A stretch of 64,000 bases of DNA from Atopobium sp. ICM42b. GTDB taxonomy: Bacteria > Actinomycetota > Coriobacteriia > Coriobacteriales > Atopobiaceae. Positions 26,353 to 34,330 of the stretch are shown piece by piece. The notes under the pieces were generated by a model. That model was not told where the DNA came from, did not search any database, and saw nothing but the letters and a program-made list of their open reading frames with translations. Position 1 is the first letter of the stretch, and the number at the start of each line of letters is the position of its first letter. The stretch covers positions 147,299 to 211,298 of the forward strand of contig JDFH01000006.1 in NCBI GenBank assembly GCA_000564995.1, in the 5' to 3' direction. Position numbers and translations under genes: made by a program.

Positions 26353-27597
26353 CTAGTCAGCAATAAACTCTGCAGGAGCAAGTTCTTTATGACGAGCAGC
26401 AAGCTTTTTAGGTGGCTTATATGAAGGACACTGACTAAAGTCAATGTACTCAATATGTTGCATAACGTCATCAATCATGGCTTCATGGTCAAAGGAATTC
26501 CATGCTTCAAGAACTTCTCGCATTCTTGCGTGAGTCTCAGGACGTCGAGGCATAAACAATGTGCAGCAATCAGGAGCCGTCTGCGTTGAGATATCAAACG
26601 TGTTGATATCTTGGGCGCGACGGATGATTTCTTGCTTGTCAGAGCCAATCAGAGGCCTCAAAACAGGTATGGTGACTGCCTCGTTGACAGCAGCAATGTT
26701 ATCAAGCGTCTGAGAAGCAACTTGACCAAGTGACTCGCCAGTTACCAGGGCTTTAGCGCCCTCAAGCTCTGCAATCTTCTGCGCAATGATGTACATCACG
26801 CGACGATACATAATGACACGAAGAGCCTGTGGAACAGCAAGGGAAATCTCACGCTGGTGCTCGCCAAAGGGCACAACATACATTCTGCCAATAAGACCAG
26901 CAGGCTCAAGAGCCTCAATGATATCCTGGCACAGATATTCACTGGTATCGGAAGTCATGGGACGTCCAGAGAAGTGAACAGGAATAACCGTAGCTCCCCT
27001 ACGACCAACCATCCATGTGGCAACAGGCGAATCAATACCGCTAGAAAGAAGCGACACAACCTTGCCCGCAGTACCAACAGGAAGACCACCAACGCCATGA
27101 ATAGATGCAGCGTAAACGTATGCGTTGCCCTGAACAACGTGTACATAGACCGTCATATCCGGATTATGCATCTGAACTTTTTTATCAGGGAAATTCTCGC
27201 AAAGTACTGCACCAACAAGCTGGTTAATCTCAATGGAATGCTTTGGATAGACCGTTGAGGAACGACGAGCATGCACTTTAAACGTAGCAAAGTCACCGGA
27301 CTCCCCCAGCGCCTTCACGGCGGCGTTACAAAACTCCTGCTCATCTAAGCCACAACGATACGCCAAAGAAGCACGTGCAACGCCAGGAACCTGGGCCACA
27401 GCATGTTGCAGCTCTTCAGTTGCTTGTTTATCAGTGGTTTCTACAAGAAGATAGCCAGAAATGCGAGAAACCCCCGCCACTGGAAAGTGTCGGAGGGCTC
27501 GTCGCAAATTTGTTACCAACTGATTTTCAAAAGTGGATCGGTTCTTACCCTTTAAACCAATTTCGTGGTAGTGAACCAGACATACTCTTTCAGTCAT
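26353..27597 (-). CDS. thiI: ThiI, tRNA 4-thiouridine synthase
   Basis: ATP-dependent sulfurtransferase for 4-thiouridine in tRNA, also linked to thiazole synthesis. The 414 residues show an N-terminal ferredoxin-like domain, a THUMP domain (about 60-170, SIEINQLVGAVLCENFPDKK) and the PP-loop SSGIDSPVATWMVGRRG near 186. The C-terminal rhodanese domain of E. coli ThiI is missing, as in most Gram-positives; APDCCTLFMPRRP keeps cysteines near the active site. It lies 5 bases after rpoZ. Confidence 0.94.
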   Translation of the reverse strand: MTERVCLVHYHEIGLKGKNRSTFENQLVTNLRRALRHFPVAGVSRISGYLLVETTDKQATEELQHAVAQVPGVARASLAYRCGLDEQEFCNAAVKALGESGDFATFKVHARRSSTVYPKHSIEINQLVGAVLCENFPDKKVQMHNPDMTVYVHVVQGNAYVYAASIHGVGGLPVGTAGKVVSLLSSGIDSPVATWMVGRRGATVIPVHFSGRPMTSDTSEYLCQDIIEALEPAGLIGRMYVVPFGEHQREISLAVPQALRVIMYRRVMYIIAQKIAELEGAKALVTGESLGQVASQTLDNIAAVNEAVTIPVLRPLIGSDKQEIIRRAQDINTFDISTQTAPDCCTLFMPRRPETHARMREVLEAWNSFDHEAMIDDVMQHIEYIDFSQCPSYKPPKKLAARHKELAPAEFIAD

Positions 27598-27602
27598 AAC
27601 TC

Positions 27603-27887
27603 TTAGTAAACGATGGTGTTCTCGCCCTTAATTGCCTCGTCAAAAGAATCTTTAACAAAGCCAAGGGTACCGTCGTTAATCTCTTTCATAGCAATAGAGA
27701 CAGAATCTTTACCACTTGCAACAGTAGTAATGTCATCAAAATCCTGAACAGCGGTTACACGCAGGTGCTGACCGTGAAGCATATTGTTAATATCGCAAGC
27801 ACGCTTAGAAGCAAGTGAGCAAAGCAAGAATGGATTCTGCTCAGTCTTCTGAAGCAGGCTGTCAATCTCAGGCTTAATAACAGACAT
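27603..27887 (-). CDS. rpoZ: RNA polymerase omega subunit
   Basis: Small subunit that helps assemble RNA polymerase. The 94 residues contain NPFLLCSLASKRACDINNML, which corresponds to the conserved RYxLVxxAxKRARQI segment, and KDSVSIAMKEINDGTLGF. It is in the conserved actinobacterial order mihF-gmk-rpoZ and overlaps gmk by one base. Confidence 0.92.
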   Translation of the reverse strand: MSVIKPEIDSLLQKTEQNPFLLCSLASKRACDINNMLHGQHLRVTAVQDFDDITTVASGKDSVSIAMKEINDGTLGFVKDSFDEAIKGENTIVY

Positions 27888-28465
27888 TAAAGCTGACCTC
27901 CGTCTGATTCATAGTCATCAAAAACTTCCTCGAGCTTGCTCAGAGCAGTCTCAAGGTTGTCGTTCACAATGCAAACAGTATAGTCGTTTGCATGCTCCAT
28001 TTCACGCGAAGCATTAGAAAGTCTCGTAGAAATGGTCTTCTCGTCTTCTGTACCACGACCTCTAAGGCGCTGCTCAAGCTCTTCAAATGAAGGTGGTTTA
28101 ATAAAGACGAGAATGGCGTTGGGGTATTGTTTGTGGACCATAAGTCCACCCTGAACGTCAATCTCTAGAACAACAGACTGACCTGCAGAAATCAGGCGAT
28201 CAACCTCGGATTTGAGCGTGCCATAGCAATGACCATGAACATGAGCCCACTCAAGGAATTCACCAGCATCAACGCGCTTTTTAAATTCTTCATCGGAGAG
28301 AAAATAATACGCAACTCCATCGACTTCTCCTGGTCGTGGAGAGCGCGTAGTAGCCGAAACCGTCAGGCCTAGGTTTGGGCGCTTGTCCCTCAACAGAGAG
28401 ACAAGCGTTCCTTTTCCTACACCTGACGGTCCAGATACTACAAAAAGTTTGGCTGAACGAGCCAC
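27887..28465 (-). CDS. gmk: Guanylate kinase
   Basis: Converts GMP to GDP. The 192 residues begin with the P-loop VVSGPSGVGKGTLVSLL and continue with TVSATTRSPRPGEVDGVAYYFL (GMP binding), GTLKSEVDRL, VLEIDVQGGLMV, and VFIKPPSFEELEQRLRGRGT in the lid. It shares one base with both neighbours, mihF and rpoZ, so the three are probably translated together. Confidence 0.96.
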   Translation of the reverse strand: MARSAKLFVVSGPSGVGKGTLVSLLRDKRPNLGLTVSATTRSPRPGEVDGVAYYFLSDEEFKKRVDAGEFLEWAHVHGHCYGTLKSEVDRLISAGQSVVLEIDVQGGLMVHKQYPNAILVFIKPPSFEELEQRLRGRGTEDEKTISTRLSNASREMEHANDYTVCIVNDNLETALSKLEEVFDDYESDGGQL

Positions 28466-28773
28466 TACTTGGTCAGTGCCTCGAGGAGCTGCTCACGCTG
28501 ACGAGCGCCAAGGCCCTTAACGCGGCGAGTTGCGGAAATTCCGAGCTCGTCCATAATCTTTGCTGCCTTTGCCTTGCCATAGCCAGGAAGGGACTCGATA
28601 AGAGCGGAAACCTTCATACGCTCAGCAATAGGATCGGTAGAATCAAGGACCTCTTTAAGGGAGACCTTACCAGTCTTAACCTTCTCGCGAAGCTCTGCAC
28701 GAGCGTGACGAGCCTGAGCTGCCTTCTCAAGTGCTGCCTTGCGCTGCTCATCGGTAAGTGTAGGTAGAGCCAT
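28465..28773 (-). CDS. mihF: Integration host factor, actinobacterial type (mIHF)
   Basis: Nucleoid-associated DNA-bending protein found only in Actinobacteria and unrelated to the alpha/beta IHF of Proteobacteria. The 102 residues from the ATG at 28773 (GGAGG upstream) start MALPTLTDEQRKAALEKAAQ. The HhH-like core LPGYGKAKAAKIMDELGIS follows, then the basic RRVKGLGARQREQLLEAL. An ATG five codons further up has the ribosome site inside the frame and is rejected. Its place upstream of gmk-rpoZ matches mycobacteria and streptomycetes and is a strong phylum marker. Confidence 0.94.
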   Translation of the reverse strand: MALPTLTDEQRKAALEKAAQARHARAELREKVKTGKVSLKEVLDSTDPIAERMKVSALIESLPGYGKAKAAKIMDELGISATRRVKGLGARQREQLLEALTK

Positions 28774-28791
28774 TGTTCCTCCAAACATCGT

Positions 28792-28812
28792 TTTCGTACT
28801 TCATATACGAAA
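28792..28812 (-). promoter_or_regulatory. mihF leader hairpin
   Basis: TTTCGTA, 7 bases, TACGAAA on the minus strand, ending about 18 bases before the mihF start codon. It could affect initiation. Further upstream TTGTAA is a possible -35, but no convincing -10 was found. Confidence 0.4.
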
Positions 28813-28936
28813 CTCAATTTAATGTGCCTTTTGCACTTCAGCAAAATAGTTTGCCACATAACACGTTATTTACAAGGGGTTTTTTAATATTTCCGCATCA
28901 AAAACCACCTGTTCACCACAATTCCAACAATTTCCG

Positions 28937-29668
28937 TTAATTTTTGAGCTCCGAAATAATGGATTCAAATGCTTCGACTGGATCGTTTGCGCAGGTAATT
29001 GGCCTACCAACTACCAATTTGCTTGCTCCAGCCTTAATTGCAGCTGAAGGTGTGGAAATTCTGACCTGATCGCCCTTCTCGGCACCTTCTGGACGTACTC
29101 CAGGAGTCACGATGAGCGCATTTGGTCCCAAAAGCTCTCTCATCTCCTGTGCTTCCTGAGGTGAGCAGACAATTCCATCGGCACCTGCGTTGTAAGAAAG
29201 AGACGCCAAACGAGCAACTTCATCCTTAATAGATCCGTCTACGCCAATGGAGTGAAGCGCATCCTCATCCATGCTGGTAAGCACAGAGATAGCCACCAGT
29301 TTGGTGCGGCCAGACTCATCAACGCCACGCTCTGCTGCAGCCTCTTCTGCACCCTCGCGACCAGCAGAGATCATCTGAGCGGTTCCCAGGCCATGGATAG
29401 ATAAGATGTCTGCACCAGAAAGCGATGCAGAGTGGACAGCGCCTTTGACCTGGAATGGAATGTCGTGCACCTTAAGGTCAAGAAACACCTTGAAACCGCG
29501 AGCGTGCATCTCATCTACCATCGAGGGTCCGTAGCGATAAAAAAGCGTCATGCCAACCTTAACCCAGCGTGCATGGCCGGCGAGAAGATCGGTGAGCTCC
29601 AGAGCTCTTTCTCTTGTGCAATCAAGCGCAACAATAACGGCGTCGCGTGCCTGCTCGTCTGTTAGCAT
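28937..29668 (-). CDS. pyrF: Orotidine 5'-phosphate decarboxylase
   Basis: Last step of UMP synthesis. The 243 residues show VIVALDCTRERALEL at the start, the catalytic array VFLDLKVHDIPFQVKGAV (Asp-Lys-Asp equivalents), and GILxS-like ADGIVCSPQEAQEM. The end is IVTPGVRPEGAEKGDQVRIS, with phosphate-binding KLVVGRPITCANDP. It is last in the pyr operon and overlaps pyrD by 7 bases. The gap after it (28774-28936) shows no clear terminator. Confidence 0.95.
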   Translation of the reverse strand: MLTDEQARDAVIVALDCTRERALELTDLLAGHARWVKVGMTLFYRYGPSMVDEMHARGFKVFLDLKVHDIPFQVKGAVHSASLSGADILSIHGLGTAQMISAGREGAEEAAAERGVDESGRTKLVAISVLTSMDEDALHSIGVDGSIKDEVARLASLSYNAGADGIVCSPQEAQEMRELLGPNALIVTPGVRPEGAEKGDQVRISTPSAAIKAGASKLVVGRPITCANDPVEAFESIISELKN

Positions 29669-30588
29669 TCAACAGCTCCAATCAGCTCGTGGATGTCAGA
29701 TACTCCCTGAGACTTTGCCCAGTCAGTAAGCTCGTTCAGAATACGTGGAGCACACATTGGGTCATAAAGGTTTGCAGAACCCACCGAGACAGCCGTAGCT
29801 CCCGCAAGGATAAACTCTGCAGCATCCTCGCCCGTTTCTACGCCACCAACGCCGCAAATAGGAATAGAAACCGCACTTGCGCACTCCCAAACCATGCGAA
29901 CAGCAGCATTATGGCAGAGAGGACCACTGAGGCCGCCAGTTGGCTTAGAGAGCCTGCTCTTTCTTGTGTGGACGTTAATTGACATGCCTGGAATAGAGTT
30001 GATGAGCGTAAGACCATCAGCGCCTTCAGCCTCAAAAGCCTTACCAATCTCGGCAACGTTGACGGGGGCCATCTTAACCAGAATGGGCAGCTTTGTCAGA
30101 GGACGAACTGCCTTCATAATCTCTGTAGCCTGGTCTGGAGTACCACCGAGGGGCTTACCGCCCTTCTCAAGATTTGGACAACTCACGTTAAGCTCAATAG
30201 CTGAGATGTGTGGATTAAGCTCTTCAAGGCGCTCGACAACGTCAATCATCTCCTGCACGGAGTGTGCTGCCATCTGCATGATAACGCGTGTGCCACGACC
30301 CTCAAGATCTTTCATGTAGTCATCAGTGTGGGCGATAAAATCGTCCACTCCAGGATTGGCAAGGCCAACGCTGTTCATCATGCCGCCGTTAAGCTCGCAC
30401 ATACGAGGAGCTGGGTTTCCTTCCCAAGGAACGCGAGCAACACCCTTCATAGTGATGGCGCCAAGCAGAGAAACGTCGTAGAAACCCTCAAACTGCCAAC
30501 CGTAGCCAAAGGTACCCGCAGCAGTGTTGATAGGGTTTTTCATCTGGATACCGCCCAGATTAACGGCCATTTTTACCTGATCTACCAT
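29662..30588 (-). CDS. pyrD: Dihydroorotate dehydrogenase, NAD-type catalytic subunit
   Basis: FMN-containing class 1B enzyme that oxidises dihydroorotate and passes electrons to PyrK. The 308 residues carry NPINTAAGTFGYGWQF, IELNVSCPNLEKGGKPLGG with the class-1 active-site Cys, LPILVKMAPVNVAEI, LINSIPGMSINVHTRKSRL, and VGGVETGEDAAEFILAGATA. Its stop overlaps pyrF and its start overlaps pyrK by 7 bases, consistent with a fixed subunit ratio. Confidence 0.96.
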   Translation of the reverse strand: MVDQVKMAVNLGGIQMKNPINTAAGTFGYGWQFEGFYDVSLLGAITMKGVARVPWEGNPAPRMCELNGGMMNSVGLANPGVDDFIAHTDDYMKDLEGRGTRVIMQMAAHSVQEMIDVVERLEELNPHISAIELNVSCPNLEKGGKPLGGTPDQATEIMKAVRPLTKLPILVKMAPVNVAEIGKAFEAEGADGLTLINSIPGMSINVHTRKSRLSKPTGGLSGPLCHNAAVRMVWECASAVSIPICGVGGVETGEDAAEFILAGATAVSVGSANLYDPMCAPRILNELTDWAKSQGVSDIHELIGAVEC

Positions 30589-31376
30589 GCGATCTCCTTT
30601 GCCTCAAAAACAGGTCCAACCATGCAAGCAGACGCATAGCCGCCCTTAGCAAGTGGGACATTGCAGGTGTTGCATGCGCCAAAGGCGCAGCTCATCATAC
30701 GCTCCATAGAAACCTGGCAAGCAACGTTGTTGGCAATTGCAAGCTTGGCCACGCTTCTCATCATAGGCTCTGGACCGCAGGTATACACAGCGTCCCAAAC
30801 ACCTTGACTTAGAGGTTCCTCCAAAGCTGCTGTTACAAAGCCCTTAGTACCCTTAGAACCGTCATCCGTTGTGACGTACACGTTCTGTGCGCCCAAGGCG
30901 AGAAGATCTTCTTCTCCAAAGAGTTTCTCGGCAGTTTGTGCGCCAATGACCGCGTCAAACTCAACACCCAGCTCTGTAAGCTTGCGCGCTGCAGCGATAA
31001 TTGGTGTGATACCCACACCTCCTGCTACCAGGACGCTTCTCTTGCTAGAGGCGTTAAGGCGCCAGGGGCGGCCGCAAGGAGCAGTCATGTCACTAGCGTC
31101 ACCAGGCTTCATCTGAGAAAGCCTGCGTGTACCCTCGCCTACCGTTGCGTAGATAAGCTCGAGCGTATCGGTTGCTTTATCAGCTAGCGAGAAGGACAGT
31201 GGGATGCGAAGAATGTGGCGCTTATCGCCTGGAACATTAACGTTTACAAACTGACCAGGCGCTAGAGACTTACAAAGACCTGGTACCTTGAGCTGGGCTC
31301 TATACAGATTCTGGGCAACCTGGGTATTACTCAAAACCGTAAAGTCAAATACCTGTACATTTCCACGTAGTGGCAT
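30582..31376 (-). CDS. pyrK: Dihydroorotate dehydrogenase electron-transfer subunit PyrK
   Basis: FAD and [2Fe-2S] subunit that transfers electrons from PyrD to NAD. The 264 residues start with a ferredoxin-reductase-like FAD domain (ILRIPLSFSLADK, YATVGEGTRRLSQMKPGD). The NAD domain follows (VLVAGGVGITPIIAAARKL). The C-terminal cluster MERMMSCAFGACNTCNVPL continues to a later SACM cysteine. It lies between pyrC and pyrD, sharing one base with the former. One GGCGAGAAG copy lies inside. Confidence 0.95.
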   Translation of the reverse strand: MPLRGNVQVFDFTVLSNTQVAQNLYRAQLKVPGLCKSLAPGQFVNVNVPGDKRHILRIPLSFSLADKATDTLELIYATVGEGTRRLSQMKPGDASDMTAPCGRPWRLNASSKRSVLVAGGVGITPIIAAARKLTELGVEFDAVIGAQTAEKLFGEEDLLALGAQNVYVTTDDGSKGTKGFVTAALEEPLSQGVWDAVYTCGPEPMMRSVAKLAIANNVACQVSMERMMSCAFGACNTCNVPLAKGGYASACMVGPVFEAKEIAW

Positions 31377-32683
31377 TACTTTTCCCCTCCAGGAACAACT
31401 ACTTCATTGGCAAGAACTCGCTTACCATCAACAAACACATCTGTTGCAACACCATAGAGCTCAGCGCCAATGAAGGCGGAGTTCTTGGACTTGCTCTCAA
31501 AATACTCTGTCGTAATCTGAACCTTCTTTTCTGGGTCAAAAAGGGTCAGGTCAGCCTTGTAACCTGCAGCAATCTTAACAGGCTCAAGACGCAGAATACG
31601 ACGAGGATTAACGGCCATTGCGCGAACAAGACCAGTGTAAGAAAGCTTATTGGTACGCACCATATTAGTGACCATCAAAGGCAGCGAGGTCTCAAGGCCA
31701 ATGCAGCCAAAGTAAGAGATTTCCCACTCACAGTCCTTCTCGTGAGCTGCATGAGGCGCATGGTCAGTAACAATACAATCAACTGTCCCGTCTGCAACCG
31801 CTGCCTGAAGAGCAAGCGCATCCTCAGCAGTTCTGAGCGGTGGATTCATCTTAAGGTTGGTGTTATACGTATCAGTGATGTCATCTTCAGACAAGAAGAG
31901 ATGGTGAGGACAAACCTCTGCGGTAACAGGCAAGCCTTCCTTCTTAGCTGCACGTACCAGCTCTGCTCCCCTGCCCGTTGAAATGTGGCAAATGTGTAGA
32001 GGGCAACCGGTAAGGCGGCACAGATCAATATCTCTGGAAATTTCCAGCTCCTCACCAAGTGCTGGCCAGCCAAACATACCAAGGCGCGTGCTTGCGCGAC
32101 CTTCGTTAACAACACCACCAGCACTGATGGACTCAATCTCACAGTGAGCAGCAACAACGCGGTCAAACTGGGAGACATACTCCATAACGGTGCGCATCAT
32201 ACCAGCGCTTTGAACGCCGTGGCCGTCGTCAGAGAACGCGGATGCTCCCTCATCAACCATGTTGCCAATCTCAGCAAGCTCTTGTCCCTTAGAGCCCTTG
32301 GTTAGAGCACCCATAGGACGGACGTGAATGAGACCAACCTCATTGCCACGATCAATCTGAAAGCGAACAGCAGGACCGTTATCGGTGACAGGATTGGTGT
32401 TTGGCATAGTAGCAACATCAGTAAAGCCACCATGAACCGCAGCTCTAGAGCCCGTCTCAATGGTCTCTTTGTACTCAAAGCCAGGATCTCTAAAGTGAAC
32501 GTGCATATCAACAAGGCCAGGGGTAAGCACCTTGCCTTTTGCGTCAATGACAGTATCACCCTCTTGAGGCTTAACCGTAGCTGCTACTTCGGAAATAGTT
32601 TCTCCGTCAATACGAACGTCCAGTACCGCGTCGAGATTAAGCTGCGGGTCTACAACACGCGCGCCCTTAAGCAGAAATGCCAT
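31376..32683 (-). CDS. pyrC: Dihydroorotase
   Basis: Zinc amidohydrolase closing carbamoyl-aspartate to dihydroorotate. The 435 residues are of the class I (long, Gram-positive) type. Metal ligands are seen in LVDMHVHFRDPGFEYKETI, CEIESISAGG, CPLHICHISTGRGAEL and VTAEVCPHHLFLSEDD. The catalytic Asp is in CIVTDHAPHAAHEKD, where the family usually has TDHAPH. It overlaps pyrB by 17 bases. Confidence 0.96.
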   Translation of the reverse strand: MAFLLKGARVVDPQLNLDAVLDVRIDGETISEVAATVKPQEGDTVIDAKGKVLTPGLVDMHVHFRDPGFEYKETIETGSRAAVHGGFTDVATMPNTNPVTDNGPAVRFQIDRGNEVGLIHVRPMGALTKGSKGQELAEIGNMVDEGASAFSDDGHGVQSAGMMRTVMEYVSQFDRVVAAHCEIESISAGGVVNEGRASTRLGMFGWPALGEELEISRDIDLCRLTGCPLHICHISTGRGAELVRAAKKEGLPVTAEVCPHHLFLSEDDITDTYNTNLKMNPPLRTAEDALALQAAVADGTVDCIVTDHAPHAAHEKDCEWEISYFGCIGLETSLPLMVTNMVRTNKLSYTGLVRAMAVNPRRILRLEPVKIAAGYKADLTLFDPEKKVQITTEYFESKSKNSAFIGAELYGVATDVFVDGKRVLANEVVVPGGEK

Positions 32684-33602
32684 CAGAGTCTCCTCCCAGA
32701 AGCAGATACATTGCGGCCATGCGCGTCAAAACGCCTGCATTGACCTGGTCAAGAATACGAGAGCGAGCGCAATCGGCCACCTCGCTGTTAATTTCCATAC
32801 CACGGTTCATAGGACCTGGGTGGCAGATAATTGCCTCAGGCTTCATCAGCTTGCTGCGGCGCTCATCAAGGCCCCAAAGCCTGTTGTACTCACGGCGAGA
32901 AGGAATAGGAGCTCCTTCCATACGCTCCAGCTGCACGCGGAGCATGTACACGACGTCAACATCACCAATGACCTCATCAAAATGTGAGGTCTGATAGCAG
33001 CCAAACCAGCTTGGATCGTCTACGTGGAATGTTGGAGGTCCAACGAGAACAACCTCTGCACCCATAGTCTTGAGTGCTGGCACCAAAGAACCAACAACGC
33101 GACTGTGAGAAAGGTCGCCAACAATGGCAACTTTAAGGCCATCAAGATGCCCAAAGTTCTTGCGAATGGTATAGAGGTCAAGCATGGCCTGAGTGGGGTG
33201 CTGATGCTTGCCGTCACCAGCGTTGATGACAACGGCATCAGTGTGCTCAGTAATCTTCTGCGGTGTACCTGCAAGTCTTGCACGGCAGATAAACATATCA
33301 ACGTTCATAGCGTCGATAGTCTGAATGGTATCTGCCAAAGACTCACCCTTAACCACAGATGAGGTAGATCCTCCCATGTTTAAAGCGTCGGCAGAGAGAC
33401 GTTTCTCGGCAAGCTCAAATGAAGAGCGAGTCCTGGTAGAAGGCTCTAAGAACAGGTTGACGATAGTGCGGCCACGAAGTGCCGGCACCTTTTTAATGTC
33501 TCTGTTGTTTACAGCCTCAAACGACTGAGCTGTATCAAGAATTTGCTGGATATCGTCACGCGTCAGACTGTTTGTATCAATCAAATGTTTAACCGAAAGC
33601 AT
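32667..33602 (-). CDS. pyrB: Aspartate carbamoyltransferase catalytic subunit
   Basis: Joins carbamoyl phosphate and aspartate. The 311 residues show the carbamoyl-phosphate site VNLFLEPSTRTRSSFELA, INAGDGKHQHPTQAMLDLYT, and VAIVGDLSHSRVVGSL. AIICHPGPMNRGMEI closes the aspartate site. No regulatory pyrI is adjacent. It overlaps pyrR by one base and pyrC by 17. Confidence 0.97.
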   Translation of the reverse strand: MLSVKHLIDTNSLTRDDIQQILDTAQSFEAVNNRDIKKVPALRGRTIVNLFLEPSTRTRSSFELAEKRLSADALNMGGSTSSVVKGESLADTIQTIDAMNVDMFICRARLAGTPQKITEHTDAVVINAGDGKHQHPTQAMLDLYTIRKNFGHLDGLKVAIVGDLSHSRVVGSLVPALKTMGAEVVLVGPPTFHVDDPSWFGCYQTSHFDEVIGDVDVVYMLRVQLERMEGAPIPSRREYNRLWGLDERRSKLMKPEAIICHPGPMNRGMEINSEVADCARSRILDQVNAGVLTRMAAMYLLLGGDSDGISA

Positions 33603-34177
33603 TAGTTTCCTCCCTCAATAAAGGGGTCAGAATAGTCAGCTTCGTACAGCAAGACGCAGTCCTGACCATCAATTTCTTTAATATTTAAGCTGACTACCTG
33701 GCTCTTTGATGAAGGAACATTCTTTCCCACATAGTCAGGTCTAATAGGAAGCTCACGATGACCACGGTCAACTACTACGGCCAATTGAACGCGCTCAGGA
33801 CGACCATAGTCGATGAGGGCATCGAGTGCTGCTCTGATAGTTCTTCCTGTCTGAAGAACATCGTCTACCAGCACAACGCTTGTACCTGTAATATCAAAAT
33901 CGATATTAGTTGCATGGAGAACCGGTGCGGTATTTCTTCTAAAATCATCGCGATAAAAACTGATATCAAGTGAGCCAACTTTTGGCTTAAATCCGGTAAA
34001 ACTCAAAATCTTTTCCGCAAGACGAGAAGCCAAAACCTCTCCACGGCGAACAATGCCCACCAAAGCAACGTTTTCAATTGCATCGTTATTCTCGACAATT
34101 TCGTGAGCAATTCGTGTAAGCATGCGGTCAAGGGACTGCTCATCCACAATGAGAGAGTGCGAACCTTCTTGAGCCAT
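33602..34177 (-). CDS. pyrR: PyrR, pyr operon regulator / uracil phosphoribosyltransferase
   Basis: UMP-sensing RNA-binding attenuation protein with weak uracil phosphoribosyltransferase activity. The 191 residues contain ALVGIVRRGEVLASRL, a basic segment SFYRDDFRRN and the PRPP motif VVLVDDVLQTGRTIRAALDA. VVVDRGHRELPIRPDYVGKN is also typical. The ATG follows TTGGAGG. As first gene of pyrRBCKDF and downstream of a terminator-like leader it probably controls the whole operon by UMP. carA, carB and pyrE are not in the window. Confidence 0.95.
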   Translation of the reverse strand: MAQEGSHSLIVDEQSLDRMLTRIAHEIVENNDAIENVALVGIVRRGEVLASRLAEKILSFTGFKPKVGSLDISFYRDDFRRNTAPVLHATNIDFDITGTSVVLVDDVLQTGRTIRAALDALIDYGRPERVQLAVVVDRGHRELPIRPDYVGKNVPSSKSQVVSLNIKEIDGQDCVLLYEADYSDPFIEGGN

Positions 34178-34189
34178 AGCGCCTCCAAT

Positions 34190-34264
34190 AAAAAAGATAC
34201 CTCACCTGACCAGGCACAAGGTATCCAAAAGGCAAAACTATGACTATGAGCCTTACGGGTATCT
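34190..34264 (-). promoter_or_regulatory. Candidate transcription attenuator of the pyr operon
   Basis: On the minus strand GATACCT, about 16 bases, AGGTATC and six Ts form an intrinsic terminator (34190-34225) just before the pyrR ribosome site. An earlier AGATACC (34258-34264) can pair with GGTATCT of the terminator's 3' arm and would then prevent it forming. This is the alternative-pairing logic of PyrR-controlled leaders. I did not recognise a clear match to the known PyrR-binding loop. Confidence 0.7.
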
Positions 34265-34288
34265 CGTACCACATTTAAAGACACACAT

Positions 34289-34294
34289 ATTGTA
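34289..34294 (-). promoter_or_regulatory. Candidate -10 of the pyr operon
   Basis: TACAAT on the minus strand, upstream of the attenuator, between it and the Wzt-like gene. There is no good -35 at the right distance, so this is weak. Confidence 0.3.
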
Positions 34295-34305
34295 CTCGTA
34301 CAGAC

Positions 34306-34322
34306 CCTAACTTTTGGTTAGG
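34306..34322. terminator. Small hairpin after the Wzt/TagH-like gene
   Basis: CCTAAC, five bases, GTTAGG: 6-bp stem 9 bases past the stop codon at 34331. On the minus strand no T-run follows, so it is at best a weak terminator for that gene. Confidence 0.35.
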
Positions 34323-34330
34323 AATTTTAA

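Noticed and set aside
26136-26474. A 112-codon minus-strand frame overlapping the end of thiI
   Set aside because: It runs through the thiI terminator hairpin and overlaps thiI in another frame.
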